Below the pieces are notes generated by a model. That model was not told the origin of the DNA. It ran no database searches and worked only from the letters and a program-made list of their open reading frames with translations. The translations under genes and the position numbers were made by a program. DNA of 64,000 bases from Gavia stellata (taxonomy: Eukaryota; Chordata; Aves; Gaviiformes; Gaviidae): positions 105,317,334 to 105,381,333 of the forward strand of contig NC_082595.1 of assembly GCF_030936135.1 (NCBI RefSeq). The letters are read 5' to 3'. Positions 37,801 to 48,800 of this stretch are shown one piece after another; position 1 is the first letter of the stretch; each line of letters starts with the position of its first letter.

Positions 37801-40765
37801 TCCACCTGTTTTCTTGGGGAAAAAAAGGCAAATAGTGTCTCAAAGTCTAAGGCAGGATGCAGACAAACAGTGACAGTGCATGTTCTGAACACTGCTGACT
37901 ATTAAAGCAAGTCAGTCAAATGCTTTGTTATATTGCCCATTCTCACTTCCATTGATTAATGTATTATTGTACAGCATTTTGAAGTGTTATCTTAGTGCTC
38001 AATGTCACATGCAGAAGCACAGATAAATGCAAATAAAATAACTAGTATTTACATGAAAGCGTGCCCAGTGTTTTATAAACCCTGCCTCCCAAACTCTGCC
38101 TCACCCATTTGTAATAGGAATGGAAAAAGACATTGCAAAGTACTGCATTTTTCTGAAACAGGATCCAAATTTAAGAGCTGCTCAGTCTGTTCTGCAAGTT
38201 GCTTACCTCATTTCAGGATGGATTTACTGGGGAGGGGAAGAATTGAGAAGACCTCAGTAACACCCAGTTGGATGTATTTATTTCAAATTGTGTAGTAACA
38301 CAATCAGCAGTAGTAACAAAATTCTGCCATCCTGAGCATGGCTGCATGCAGCCGTGTCCTCAGTTTCTGAATTTCATAGGTGAATTACTGAGGCTGGAGT
38401 CCCACAAGGCAAGTAAGCTGTGAAACAAGGTCCTGCTCACCCATGTCTGTTCTCTCCCCCGACCCAGCTACCTGCTCCTGCTACCTTATTCTGGCCCTGG
38501 GCTTGCCAGGCCCTCCTATTACCTGATTAATTCATTAATGAGGCAAGAAACCAACCCAACAAAAAAATTAAGTGATAGCTTCTTCTCAGCTTAGGGAGGT
38601 GAACTGATTTAAAGGAGAACATGACAAGCACTGCAGCTGGTGTTAGGGAAATGAGTGGTGTTACCTGTTAAATTCGTATTATACAGCTGACACTTTTTTG
38701 TATTCTGCACCGATTTCATTTCATACCTGCTGGGAAGGTGGTATGGAGAGAAAGAAAGAAAGAAGCACACGAAAGCTTTCTGCTTGTGTTATGGTATTTG
38801 TGTAACCAGGCAGCGAGGGAAGGAAGTAGGAAGTCTTCAGATTTCTCAAGATGGCCACAGCTCTTGTCAACGTACATTTTGAAGATAGATGGAATGCTCA
38901 TCTGCGCGGACACATTTATAGTACTTCTCCTTGAAGTAGAGTCCTCCCCTTCTAACTTGCAATAAGTTCTTGTGGAAAGTGTAGATAAGGTTTAAAGCAT
39001 TCTCTGGCGGCACCTGTGTTAGTACAACACAGTGTTATGGACCAAAAATGCACCTCTTTGCAATGGTGAACTGCTTTCCACCCTCCCACTGTCTTGGATA
39101 GTTCACTTAAAATTATATAAAAAAAAATATTAAAAAAAATCTGCCTGGCTTTGAAACTAGACCTAGTTTCTGTACAGTCCACTATGTTCTCAAAGTCTTA
39201 TTTGAAACAATCTGCTTAATCCGTGATTACTATCTGTGTAGTCCCATTACTCAGTGACAGTTCTCCAGGTAGGCAACACACCCCGTGGTGACCGGACCCT
39301 TCTGTTAAAGGCAATATAGGGTAGGATGCAGCCTTCCCCGGGCTTGCACAGAGCTCACCCAAGGATTCCAATTTCAAATATTCTTAGTCTTCAGTGGGGA
39401 AGTGTAACTTTTAGCAAGTCCAGACCAGATCATCAGACCTCAATGGAGCAGTCTACACAGGTCACAAATCTACTCATGTCAATGAGCTCTTGGGCTCAGT
39501 GTATGTGTAACTGGGTCACTGGTTTGGCAGATTCACATTCAGCTGGTTGGGTGAGATGATCCAATGATCCTTCTGGCCTGAAATTCTTTCAAGTCAGTGG
39601 AGCTGGTGATAATTTACACTGGCTGAGGACTTTGTTCTGGACCTCAGCATGTAATCTGCCTTGCTGAAGAGACAGCAGGCTGGCATCTCTAAAAGCTGTG
39701 GTTTATATTAAAGATCATTTACATATTAAAGACTATGTCACTGTTGCCTATTGGAATGATGTCTCTCCCTGCTGAGAATCTGCCCCCAGGGATGGGGCTA
39801 TCTTAACAAGAGCTTCATCTTCTGAACATATTCTTCTGAGCACGCCAAGGGTAGCAGTATGTACCCCTGGAAAAACTGCCTGGAAATGTTTGAGAGCTGG
39901 TATCATGGGGAGTAGGAGAGGAAGTGGTACCTTCCAATGACGTATGGATGACTATGGTGTGGGGAGCATTTCTGAACTCCTAGAAAGTTCATGGACTATG
40001 TCAGGGAGTGCGTATTAGTTTTGCCATATAATATGACATGACCAGAAGTGCTGTTATTGTGCTGTTTATCAGCTGATGGACAATGAAAATAGATAAGCTA
40101 CATCTATACCAGCAAATTTAAGGTGCCAAGGAGCAGTTCTGAGTACTGTCAGAACAGTCCAGGCAGAGTTTTGACCTGGGCCAGCAAGCACTTTCCCAAA
40201 TAATTCCCAGGCATAGTTTGCAAAATTAGAATGGCCCAGGACCACTCCCCATAGGCTACCTGGAACGGCCACTCTGTGTTGGGGTTACAGTATGGGCATG
40301 GGTCACTCCACACCAGCAGGTCTCAGTACCAGAGGATGGGCCTACGTACATCTGCTTTACTGGTGGAATCATTGAGTGCAAAGTGGTTAAAAAGGACTCC
40401 TTGAGAATGCCAGTTAAATGGCATCTTTCTTCCAAAGATCACAGATGTGAAATCAGCAATCAGCTTTGTAAGTTAGCCTCGCAACACAGCAGCTGGGCTG
40501 TACCCCTGTAACTCAGTCTCCGAGGTTGAAAGAAGCAAGTGTATTTAGTAGAGCACAGCGCTCCCTGCCATTATCGCTACTTTGTGCTCTACATCCCCAG
40601 AGTTTCTACCTCTACTGTCACTTCCCCAGATGCTCTTTGATCTCTTACATTAAAGCCAAAAGTTGATGCACAGACTTTTCTTTCCTTTACATCGATGACA
40701 GCTGCGTTTTCCACATGCTTTGTTCTGATAAGACTGTCATTCAGCAAAGCCTCCAGTTCATTCAT
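34832..40765 (-). CDS. PFN4: PFN4 (profilin-4), 4 coding exons, 129 aa
   Basis: Profilin family member 4, the testis-biased divergent profilin linked to spermatid development and reported to bind phosphoinositides rather than actin (family knowledge). Coding exons in reverse: 40649-40765, 38876-39013, 37596-37701, 34832-34860. The total of 390 bases encodes 129 residues, the same length as human. It starts [19 protein letters not shown], continues with [10 protein letters not shown], then [29 protein letters not shown] and [19 protein letters not shown], and ends ADYFREKGS. Diagnostic shared phrases with human PFN4 are GLYFK, KCVRADE, VVKT, VATY and [10 protein letters not shown] further acceptor at 40773-40774 shows that a 5' UTR exon lies upstream, presumably in the CpG island shared with FAM228. 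Confidence 0.95.
34861..37595 (-). other. PFN4 intron 3; nothing recognised
   Basis: A 2.7 kb intron. Open frames within it (up to 143 codons at 36022-36453, reverse) have no recognised motif. No repeat family was seen. Confidence 0.75.
37596..37701 (-). CDS. PFN4: PFN4 coding exon 3
   Basis: 106 bases, reads [20 protein letters not shown] to EAVEKL. Two acceptors sit four bases apart (TAG at 37702, CAG at 37698). Only the upstream TAG keeps the frame with exon 2 and the human length. Donor is TAG|GTAAGA. Confidence 0.92.
37702..38875 (-). other. PFN4 intron 2; nothing recognised
   Basis: A 1.2 kb intron, with a short (GAAA)n patch at 38747-38764. Confidence 0.8.
38876..39013 (-). CDS. PFN4: PFN4 coding exon 2
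   Basis: 138 bases (46 codons, phase 0 at both ends), reads [20 protein letters not shown], then [20 protein letters not shown]. Acceptor is TAACACAG; donor is AAT|GTACGT. Confidence 0.94.
39014..40648 (-). other. PFN4 intron 1 of the coding part
   Basis: A 1.6 kb intron. Near 39540-39640 there is a stretch resembling the end of an old CR1-like repeat (GATGATCCAATGATCC, CTTCTGGCCTG). Otherwise nothing was recognised. Confidence 0.65.
39540..39640 (+). repeat. Possible ancient CR1-like 3' end relic
   Basis: The phrase GATGATCCAATGATCCTTCT followed by GGCCTGAAATTCTTTCA resembles 3' ends of old sauropsid CR1 families, but only about 60 bases match in memory. Assignment is weak. Confidence 0.3.
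40649..40765 (-). CDS. PFN4: PFN4 coding exon 1
   Basis: 39 codons from ATG (40765-40763) to FGFN, donor AAT|GTAAGA. A 7-base leader (AAGGAAA) separates the acceptor CAG from the ATG. Confidence 0.93.
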
Positions 40766-40772
40766 TTTCCTT

Positions 40773-41790
40773 CTGTTTTGTAAAAAGAAATGGATGTGTT
40801 AAGTGTTCATTTCCCTTCCCTTTTATATTGGAAACCAGATCTTCCTCCAAGTGGAATTTAGGAGTTCCAGCAGAAGTAACGCTAGGCCTCAGATAAGCAA
40901 AATAACAAAATAAACATCCTAAAAACAAGACAGCAGCAGAATGGACCAGCAGGAAGACAGTCACCTTTATCAGAAAGGCCATAAAAGTCCAGTTACATTT
41001 GTATAGTGTAAGTATTTTTGGGTTCTTTTTTTCCTGGCATTTAATTTTCCTCGCACTGAGGAAATAATCCAGGGTGAAAACACTAAGAAATTAGATAAAA
41101 CTTGGTACAACCAGCAGATCAGAGCAGAAATAGGGGGCTTGGGAGTGGTTTCTGGGCCAGGCTTGACCCAAAACAAAAATTTCTTTTTAAATGTTCAACA
41201 CTAACACGGTTATTGTTAGACTCTGGGTCAGTGCGACACTACTGGGGTGCTGCTTGGGAATAAACCTTACATTTCTCTCATGTGATGATATCCCCGGCTG
41301 TCTGCACCAGCAGCAAGAAAAGTTAGATGCTGATTAAATCTTCAGAGAATTGCCAATAGGCATCTTGTTTACTTCAATCCTGGCCAGCTACTAGATGCTG
41401 ACAAAAATTGCAGACCAGCATTTCTGTTCGTACTGTTGTGCTCAAATCATACTTAATTAGTAGGAAAATAGTATTTTCTTATCAATAGAGTACAGCTGTA
41501 TCATACATCAGATTTAAGTTTCAATTTTAGTTTCATGAAGTCAGTATTACATGGTAACATATGAAATCTTATAGTAGAATTTAGTAAACTAACTCTGGAT
41601 AAACCATGCAGCTTTATTGCTGCATAGTCTAGAGAGGTTTATTTTACATGAGGGTATTGGAAATGGCATTGATATTGCAATTAAATAAAGCTATCAGGCA
41701 GCATAGTGAATGACCTGTCATAAAGACATCAGGCCAGAGCACGTGTTACTAAGTCCTGAGCAATGAGGATGTATTTGAATTATAAACCCA
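40773..41790 (-). other. PFN4 upstream intron; nothing recognised
   Basis: AT-rich stretch between the coding start exon and the CpG island. It is presumably the first intron of PFN4. Confidence 0.6.
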
Positions 41791-42181
41791 GAAGGAATGA
41801 GAGGCATTGCGGTTGGGGGGTCGTGGCCAGATGCCAAGCATCACAAGAAGCCTGGCAGAAGGCCGCAGGGCTTGGCACGGCGGAGCTAGGCCCCACGGCC
41901 GTTGCTGACAGCCTTCCCCTTCGGGCTGGCAGCAGGTGGCCAGGCCCGGCCCGGGGCCGGGGCATGGGCCGCGCACCCGACCTGCCTTCCGCTTTCTGCC
42001 CCCAGCCAGGCGGTTCCCGGGCCGCATATCGCGGCCGCGGCCATGGGCCGAGGCAGCCCCGTTACCCGTACGAGCAACCCTCAGCCCGCTCCGCCGCGGG
42101 CGCCCAGAGCCGCCTCCGCTCACCGGCCCCGGCGCCCCGCTGAGGCGTCTCCAAGGCGACCCGCACCCCACGGAGCCCAAC

Positions 42182-42193
42182 TGCGCCTGCGCA
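42182..42193 (+). promoter_or_regulatory. NRF1 site
   Basis: TGCGCCTGCGCA fits the NRF1 palindrome (YGCGCAYGCGCR) with one central change, a common functional variant. Confidence 0.6.
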
Positions 42194-42215
42194 ATGCTCC
42201 ATGCCCCCGCTGTGC

Positions 42216-42262
42216 TTCCCAGCATGCCCCGCGCGCTGCCGGGGATGCTGGGAGCTGTAGTC
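42216..42262. promoter_or_regulatory. Inverted pair of ZNF143 (SBS-type) motifs
   Basis: The + strand copy at 42216-42233 (TTCCCAGCATGCCCCGCG) and the - strand copy at 42243-42262 (GACTACAGCTCCCAGCATCC) both match the ACTACAATTCCCAGCATGC family. They face each other across about 10 bases. TCTCGCGG at 42261-42268 adjoins the second copy. Confidence 0.65.
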
Positions 42263-42385
42263 TCGCGGCATCTACCTCACGGACGGAGGAAGGCGCTCGC
42301 CTCGCCTCGGCCCTTCCTTTCGTGCTCGGCGCGGGCGGCGGCGTTGCCTCGCTCCTGTCGTCGGAGGCCGGCTGCCCTCGCTCCT

Positions 42386-42423
42386 GATTGGCTCACTCAC
42401 CCCGGCGCTCCCTTTCTGATTGG
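42386..42423 (-). promoter_or_regulatory. Two inverted CCAAT boxes (NF-Y), 32 bases apart
   Basis: GATTGG at 42386-42391 and at 42418-42423 is the reverse complement of CCAATC. Paired NF-Y boxes about three helical turns apart are common in bidirectional CpG promoters. Confidence 0.65.
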
Positions 42424-42475
42424 TGGGAAGACTTTCCCGCGATCACGGAGCCCGGGGGAGGGCGCCCAGATTCGG

Positions 42476-42489
42476 GTTGCCATGGCCAC
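42476..42489. promoter_or_regulatory. RFX X-box-like palindrome
   Basis: GTTGCCATGGCCAC differs from the ideal X-box GTTGCCATGGCAAC by one base. RFX factors use such sites in promoters of ciliary and spermatid genes. It lies about 270 bases upstream of the proposed FAM228 start codon. Confidence 0.6.
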
Positions 42490-42731
42490 GAGGGACGCTG
42501 GGCGGCCTGGCGCGGAGGGATCCGGCCGTGCCTCCGCCCCGCCTCGCCCCGCCTCTGCCCGGGACGGCCGCCGGTGGGTGCTGGCCCTGCAGTCCGGGAG
42601 CCGGATCGCCGCCCCACGGGCGGCCTCTCCTCTTCCCGAGAGGCTGGGGGTGATGAGTGAGGGACTACTTTCTCCGGCGGAGGGACACGGAGGGGCGGTG
42701 TGAAATGACGTTCGCAGCCTGGGGAGGGGGC

Positions 42732-42742
42732 GCCGCCATCTT
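42732..42742 (-). promoter_or_regulatory. YY1 site
   Basis: GCCGCCATCTT is the reverse complement of AAGATGGCGGC, a full YY1 match, 21 bases upstream of the FAM228 ATG. YY1 sites of this form usually sit just downstream of the start site. Confidence 0.6.
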
Positions 42743-42762
42743 CCCTGCGGCTGGCCTTTGCC

Positions 42763-42837
42763 ATGTGGCGCGGCGGTGGCTCTTACCACAGCCGCTTCCC
42801 GCCTCCCCTGGGGCCTCCCGGAGCCTCGCCGGAGCCG
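42763..42837 (+). CDS. FAM228: FAM228 coding exon 1 (proposed)
   Basis: 25 codons, [20 protein letters not shown] and then ASPEP, donor CCG|GTGAGG. It lies in the CpG island; proline- and glycine-rich, without a recognised motif. Chosen from position and phase only. Confidence 0.55.
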
Positions 42838-45800
42838 GTGAGGGGATCCCGGCACGGGGGTGTGCCGGCGGGGGGAGCGCGGGGTACTGCTGCCTGCCCT
42901 CGCCTCCCCTCGGGCCTGCGGGACTCGCCTCAGGGCTGGGCAGGGTGTGGGGCTGGCAGGGCCCAGCCTTCCCCTCTCACCGGTGTTGCCCCATCGCTGC
43001 CTCCGAGGTGGAGGGGCCAGGCCGTGCTTGTGGGCCCTCTGGACTTGTGCTTGTTATCTGTTAGCTTAGCGTTCGCACACTACTAGGTTCTGTTCATAGA
43101 GCTGTCCTGTTTGCCCTAGAAGCCGTTTCTCTCCTCATGCTCTGTCCTGAGGGAGTCAGAGGTGACCAAGCCACCAGTAAAGGCAGGCAGCTGTGCTTGC
43201 AAAGGGTGACATCCCTGTGTGCCGAGGGGATGGTGACACGTGAGCCTACAGGCATGGCCCACGTAAAGGCTTTTGTCAGAAAGGGGCTTTTGGGAGGACT
43301 GAGGTGTGTGTAAGGATACTTGCTTTTTGTCGCAGAAATAGTTAAAATCTGTATTCTCAATGCTGCTGCAAAGACTCTTGTTTAAGCAGAGACTGTGAAT
43401 TTTAGCAGATGGGTGTCTGGGGGAGAACGTTCTGCTTTACTGAACAGGACTCATGAAGCAAAAGAAACCTGTCTTTGAAAAAATTACTGATGCAAAGCTA
43501 TACTGCTGACAGCAAAGTAGGATGCAGGTGTATCTAGCAAGAAACTTGAGGCAGGGTTACTCTCAGGTTTGATCATAATAGAACAAATGTACTAATACAG
43601 AACAGCCAACCTGCTCACAGGGGTTAGCATTTGTGGACACAACTGTTAGATTAACATCAAATCTTGTTTTATCTGTTCAGACTTTGGAAATCCTTTTTTG
43701 TGTTTCTGTCCCAACACATTATTAAACTTTTCGTTCTAAGACCTGCAAAACAGATGCTGTCTCATATAAGTAGGCCCTGCCTTTACCAACCATGGAGAGT
43801 TGGCATCTCATAGCAAAAGTCCAAACAAACCAGAAAAATAAAGCATTAAGATTCAGTGGCAGCTTTAGTTATTAAGATTGGGGGAAAAAATCTGCAGCTA
43901 GAGACTTTACCACTTGTGATTTCTTTAAGGCAGATTGCTCCAGCAGGCAGATTTTCTATGTTTGCTTTGTTTTGTCTCTCATGGGGTCCCAGTCCTCTGT
44001 GATGACAGCAAACATCTCCTTTGCTTTGTGCTGACAGAAAGGCTCAGTCTTTCTTTGTAAGGTGGATGAAGATGGAGTCTTAATGCTAGTTACTGAAAAC
44101 AGATGGAAAGGAGGCTAGAGGGTTTTTTTGTTTGTTTGTTTTGTGAACTTAGAAACTATAAAAATAATGTATTTTCCTCATCTGAAGCTTGTCCAGGGAT
44201 TTACAGCATCCCTATCTCAGAAGAACAAAACTGCTTGGAGTGGAAGGAAATCTGCAAAAGATGGCCTGAATCAGGAGCCTGTGGCACCTTTGCAGGTAGG
44301 TAGGATATATTGCTCATAGGAAAGTGTGTTGCCTTGTCTAATACCAACTTCGTAGCACCTCAAGTATCCACATGTTCTTCAGTCCTCACTGTTTCCCTGT
44401 TTATTTCGTATCAGGAATTAGTTCAGTGCTAATCAGGGTGCGCTTGCTGTTATTTATCCATGTAGGTAATATAGTGCACAGCCTTCTTTAATCGGTGATT
44501 GCAGGATGAAGAATAAACTGTGAGAATCCTTTCCCTGCTCCTCAGAGACCACAAGGTTGAATATGCTTCACAGAGTTCCCTGGAGCTTAGTAGACTTGGG
44601 CTGTGTGGAAAAAGGGGAGATCGTTTTCAGAGCAGGGGACCTCTCACGGGGAATACCAGCCTCCATGGCAGGCACAACACTCTGCAGAAGCCACAGGGCA
44701 CATGTAGACCAAAAAAAAAAAAATAATCTTCATTTCCAGATGGAGAGAGGCAGGGTACCTGCTTTCCAAATCATGTAGTAGAGTCCTAATTGTAAGTCCC
44801 TATTTTACTCTGCGTGTTTTGTCTCCTCTGTACGGAGAAGGCAGGAATCATGTTAAGAGGAAGTGCCCGGTAGCCTGCCACAATGCTAAGGCTTGTATGT
44901 ATTTCTGGTTTTGGAAGCTGTCTTACAGGGGTTGAAAAAAATACAGAAGTATAGCAGAGGACTGGGATGTTGTGACCTATTCCACTGAGGTGTGTCTGAT
45001 GAAAGGAGAGAAAGCTTGCAAAGTTTTGCAGGAGGGAAGGAAAGTCCTTGATACCATGTGCATTACATTGGCTTTCTTCCTTGCTTTGCTTTGTCCTGGA
45101 TTACATGGCAGAAGTGAGGATTTTTCTTTTGTATAAGTAGTTGGAGTGAAGGACATGAGCTTGCAAATTTGAGGAAAGATATTTTCAAAACTTGCAAGGC
45201 CCTGAGCAATATTGTCTATGAGGTTAGCTGCTCTTCAAGCAGGCAGTGGGACCAGATGACCTCCAGAGGACCCTTCCAACATATGCTTTCCTGTCTTTTC
45301 TGACTGAAAGAGTCAGAAACCACAGGAAAGCATTTCTGTGAGGAGACAGGAATATCCATGCAGATGTGTCTATCATCTGCTTAAGAGCAGAGAATATGAA
45401 ATGAAACAAATAAAGATGTAGATTAAAGACTTCACCTTGAACCAATGGTAAGAGATTTGAATCTGCATTCTAGAGAGGTCAGTTGGGAGTCAGTATCACT
45501 GAAGTGCTGGGTTGGACAGAGTAAACTCTTAAAAGTTGTCTTGTATGAAAAAATATTGTTATCTTGTATGAATACCTGATTCAGAGAGTCTTTGTAGATT
45601 CTTTTAACTAGATGTTGCCAAAAATAATTGAAGACCAGGGGGGTTTTTTCATAGCTGAAAGATCTGGCTGAAGAGTGTGGAGGTCAGTATCTCTGCAGAA
45701 GTAAACTTTTCTTTTGGTCCACTCTTTACCTAAGTAATTTTGTGAATACATCGTTTCCTGGAAGCAGTGTGTCTCCAGTGAATCTGAAATAAATAGAGGT

Positions 45801-48800
45801 TTAAATAGAGGTTCCTGTAAAGGGCATTTTGCCTCTGTGGTTCTACTGTCTCTCTTATAAATTGATCCAAATATATTGGTGTACGTACAATAGGTTAGTG
45901 CTTCAGCATAAGCTTTGTCTGGTAGAACTAACTTTAAAAACCACTAAAATGCAACCATCCCTATGGTGGAATGTAGCGGTTATTTGAAAGTGATTTTTAC
46001 GTGATTGAAAAAGGCACAAAGGAAAGAAGTGAAAGCCAGGAGGTGGAATTTGATAACCCTGAAATGTTTTCAAAGCTGACAAGCATTCTGCAAAAATTTG
46101 TGAATCACTTTGTTCTTTGAAACAAAAAATCCATTGCTCATGGAGATGAGGACAGACAGTTACTATCAGGAGTATCTGACTATAAACCTGATACTTCATC
46201 TCTCTGTTTTACTTACTGTGATATGAGAATGTTGCTGGTATCAGCAGTTAGAATTCCTTTAGAGATTTGTTTCATTGTTTGGTGGGAATTGTAAGAAAAC
46301 TAGTTTTTTGCTGTTTATACGATAGTTTTATATGGTTTTGAATGTTTTAATGTTTCTCCCAGACTAGTCCAATAATGCATAGTGTGAATAGCTCAGAGAC
46401 TCCCTGGCTACTAGGATTTACATGTCCGAGACCTGTGAAAGAACATGATCAGCAAAGGCCTTGGCAGGTGAGTGACTCTCAGCATTTCCTCAGCTGTAGG
46501 GAATGCTACTGTGAAGAACCATGTTGTGAAGAACCTCATGCTACTGTGAAGAACCAAAGTTCAGAATACATGAAACCAGTATCTGTAACTGGGTTCCGAA
46601 GATATTCGGGTATAATTGAGCTTCTGTCTTGGAACTGGCCACCTAATACCACTGAAGTTCTGGGCAGTGATCTGGTCTGTCTGCCTGTGTTCCAGGACTG
46701 CCGTCCCCGGCATGTGCCTGGATTCATTTGTGAGTCCTCCTTAGCGGGAACTTTGTGCTTTAGTCTGTCCCTCCTAAGCACGCTCAGAAATGTGTATTAC
46801 AGGAAGATGTGTGTGCTCTGTCCTTCCTGTCAGCTTGTTGTAGGTTGAGTCCTTCTAGTGTTCAAGTATTGCGTGAATCTTCCAGAGGAATCCCAAAAGT
46901 TAATGTTGGTCAGCAGTGTTAGTACATTCAGAAATTATATTGCAGCCTGTCTTACATATGCATGAGTAGGCTGCTGACTCAGTAAGCGGTGGTCTGGTAT
47001 TACAATAGGTGCTTAAATTGTGAGTGGGTAGAATTGGGCCTATATATATATCTATATCTTTCTTCAAAGAAGAGTGCCCAAGTCATTAAAATCATGACCT
47101 TAAATTGGGATATCCCAGTCTCCATTGTTTCTGTTTCATCTGTGTGAAATGTTCTTCATTTCCTATCCTGAAGTATTCCTGAGATCTGCTACAAGGATGC
47201 TTTGTTGTAATTCCTGCACAGAAATAACAAGGTGTGCAAGGCAGCATGGTGTGAAGATGTTAGGTGAACTTCTTACCGTTCTATCCCAGTTTGTAGCTTG
47301 ATTGTGGAACTTAGATGAGAACCTGATCTTTGTAAAGCAGGTTGGCTTTTTATGCAGACCTTTTCCGTTTTTTCATGTTTATCCGGAGGTTCTCCTCAGC
47401 ACCAGCAAAGAGTGGCGCAGCAAATACTTTTGACTGCAGTAGACGTTTTGGGAAGAAAAATAATACCAAAGATTGGCTAACACACACAGACTTCTGTCGT
47501 GCGAAGGTATGATTGGAGGAATGAAATGGAATGGAAAGTATGAAGGGAGGAATGAAAAATGGTTATTTGCAAACTCCTGTAAAATCTGAGATATGTTTGT
47601 CATGGAGAAGGGGATCAAAGAACTCTGGAAATAGCAATCCATTGGGTTTTATCGAGCCCTTGCATCCTTTTGAGGCAACTTTACTGAGTTCCATGCAATT
47701 TGGTGTGTGGAAAAGTTTCCCATAAAACCTTAAACAAGCTTGTGACTAGTTAGAATCATAGACTTGTAGAACAGCCCAGGCTGGAAGGGACCTCAAAAGA
47801 TCATCTGGTCCAACCTTCCGTGGGAAAGAGACACTAGATGAGATTATCTAGCACCCTGTGCCATCACATCTTGAAAACCTCCAGTGATGGGGACTCCACC
47901 ACATCTCTGGGGAGGTTGTTCCAGTGAATGATTGATCTCACTGTAAAAAAATTCTTTCTTACATTGAGATGAAACCTCTCCCAGTGCAACTTGTACCTGT
48001 CGCCCCTTGTCTTCTCCACGTGGCTCCTTGTGAAGAGAGAGCCTCTGTCCTCTTTGTAGCCATCCTTTCAGTACTGGCATACTGTGATGAAGTTCCCCCT
48101 GAGCCTTCTCCAGGGAGAAGAGACCTAACTCCTTCAGTTGAAGGAGACCTAACTGCTTCGGTTCAGACGTGTATTATCCTGAAGGAAAACTTTTCATCTG
48201 TTCACCAATGTGTGTTGTGAGTACGTTCTGCTAGTGGTTCTTCTCAGCTGGAGAGATGGCCATGTCTCCCTGGTGCTGTTAAGGTACTAGTTTTAGAAAA
48301 GTTCTCTGATTATGTAAAGTAGATCTGTCAGGTGTAATGCAACATGCCAGTTGTTTCAAATAGGATGAAAGGGTCTTAAAACATGCCAGAAATTGAGATT
48401 TCCCCTTTCTCATTCGTTTTTGGTTTGTTTTTTTTAACACTGCTTGTCTCCTCCCTGCTTGCTCTGATGTATGATGTCCTGCTCATCTCAGGATAAGAAG
48501 CCTCTTGGAGTGTGGAGCTGGTCAATGGGGACAAGGCAGACATGACTGAAAACTACGCTGTTTATTTGGATTAAAAATTAATATTAAGCACAGGGAGTAG
48601 CAGTCTAGTTTTCCATTCTGTGCATCAGATGCATTCCCTGAGTCTTGCGCTGCCAGTGGTATGGTAGGCTTGTGCAAAAATGCCATGGCTGTAGCTCAGT
48701 TTTTAAGTGGCACAAGAAGGTCACAGCAGGGATGACTTTGAATTCATCTATGGAAACCACGGGAGGTAGGCAGCAGGTCAAACAGATGAAATGTGAATGT

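Larger units (their letters stand above)
41800..43070. promoter_or_regulatory. CpG island: bidirectional PFN4 / FAM228 promoter
   Basis: A 1.3 kb CpG-dense island lying head-to-head between PFN4 (-) and FAM228 (+). It contains an NRF1 site, two oppositely oriented ZNF143-type motifs, two inverted CCAAT boxes 32 bases apart, an RFX X-box-like palindrome and a YY1 site. No TATA box is evident. First-exon limits of PFN4 within it are unresolved; one candidate - strand donor is GTGAGT at 42399-42394. Confidence 0.88.

Noticed and set aside
41749-42855. Long open frames (up to 255 codons) over the PFN4/FAM228 CpG island
   Set aside because: Same compositional effect; they overlap each other on both strands and have no recognised motif.
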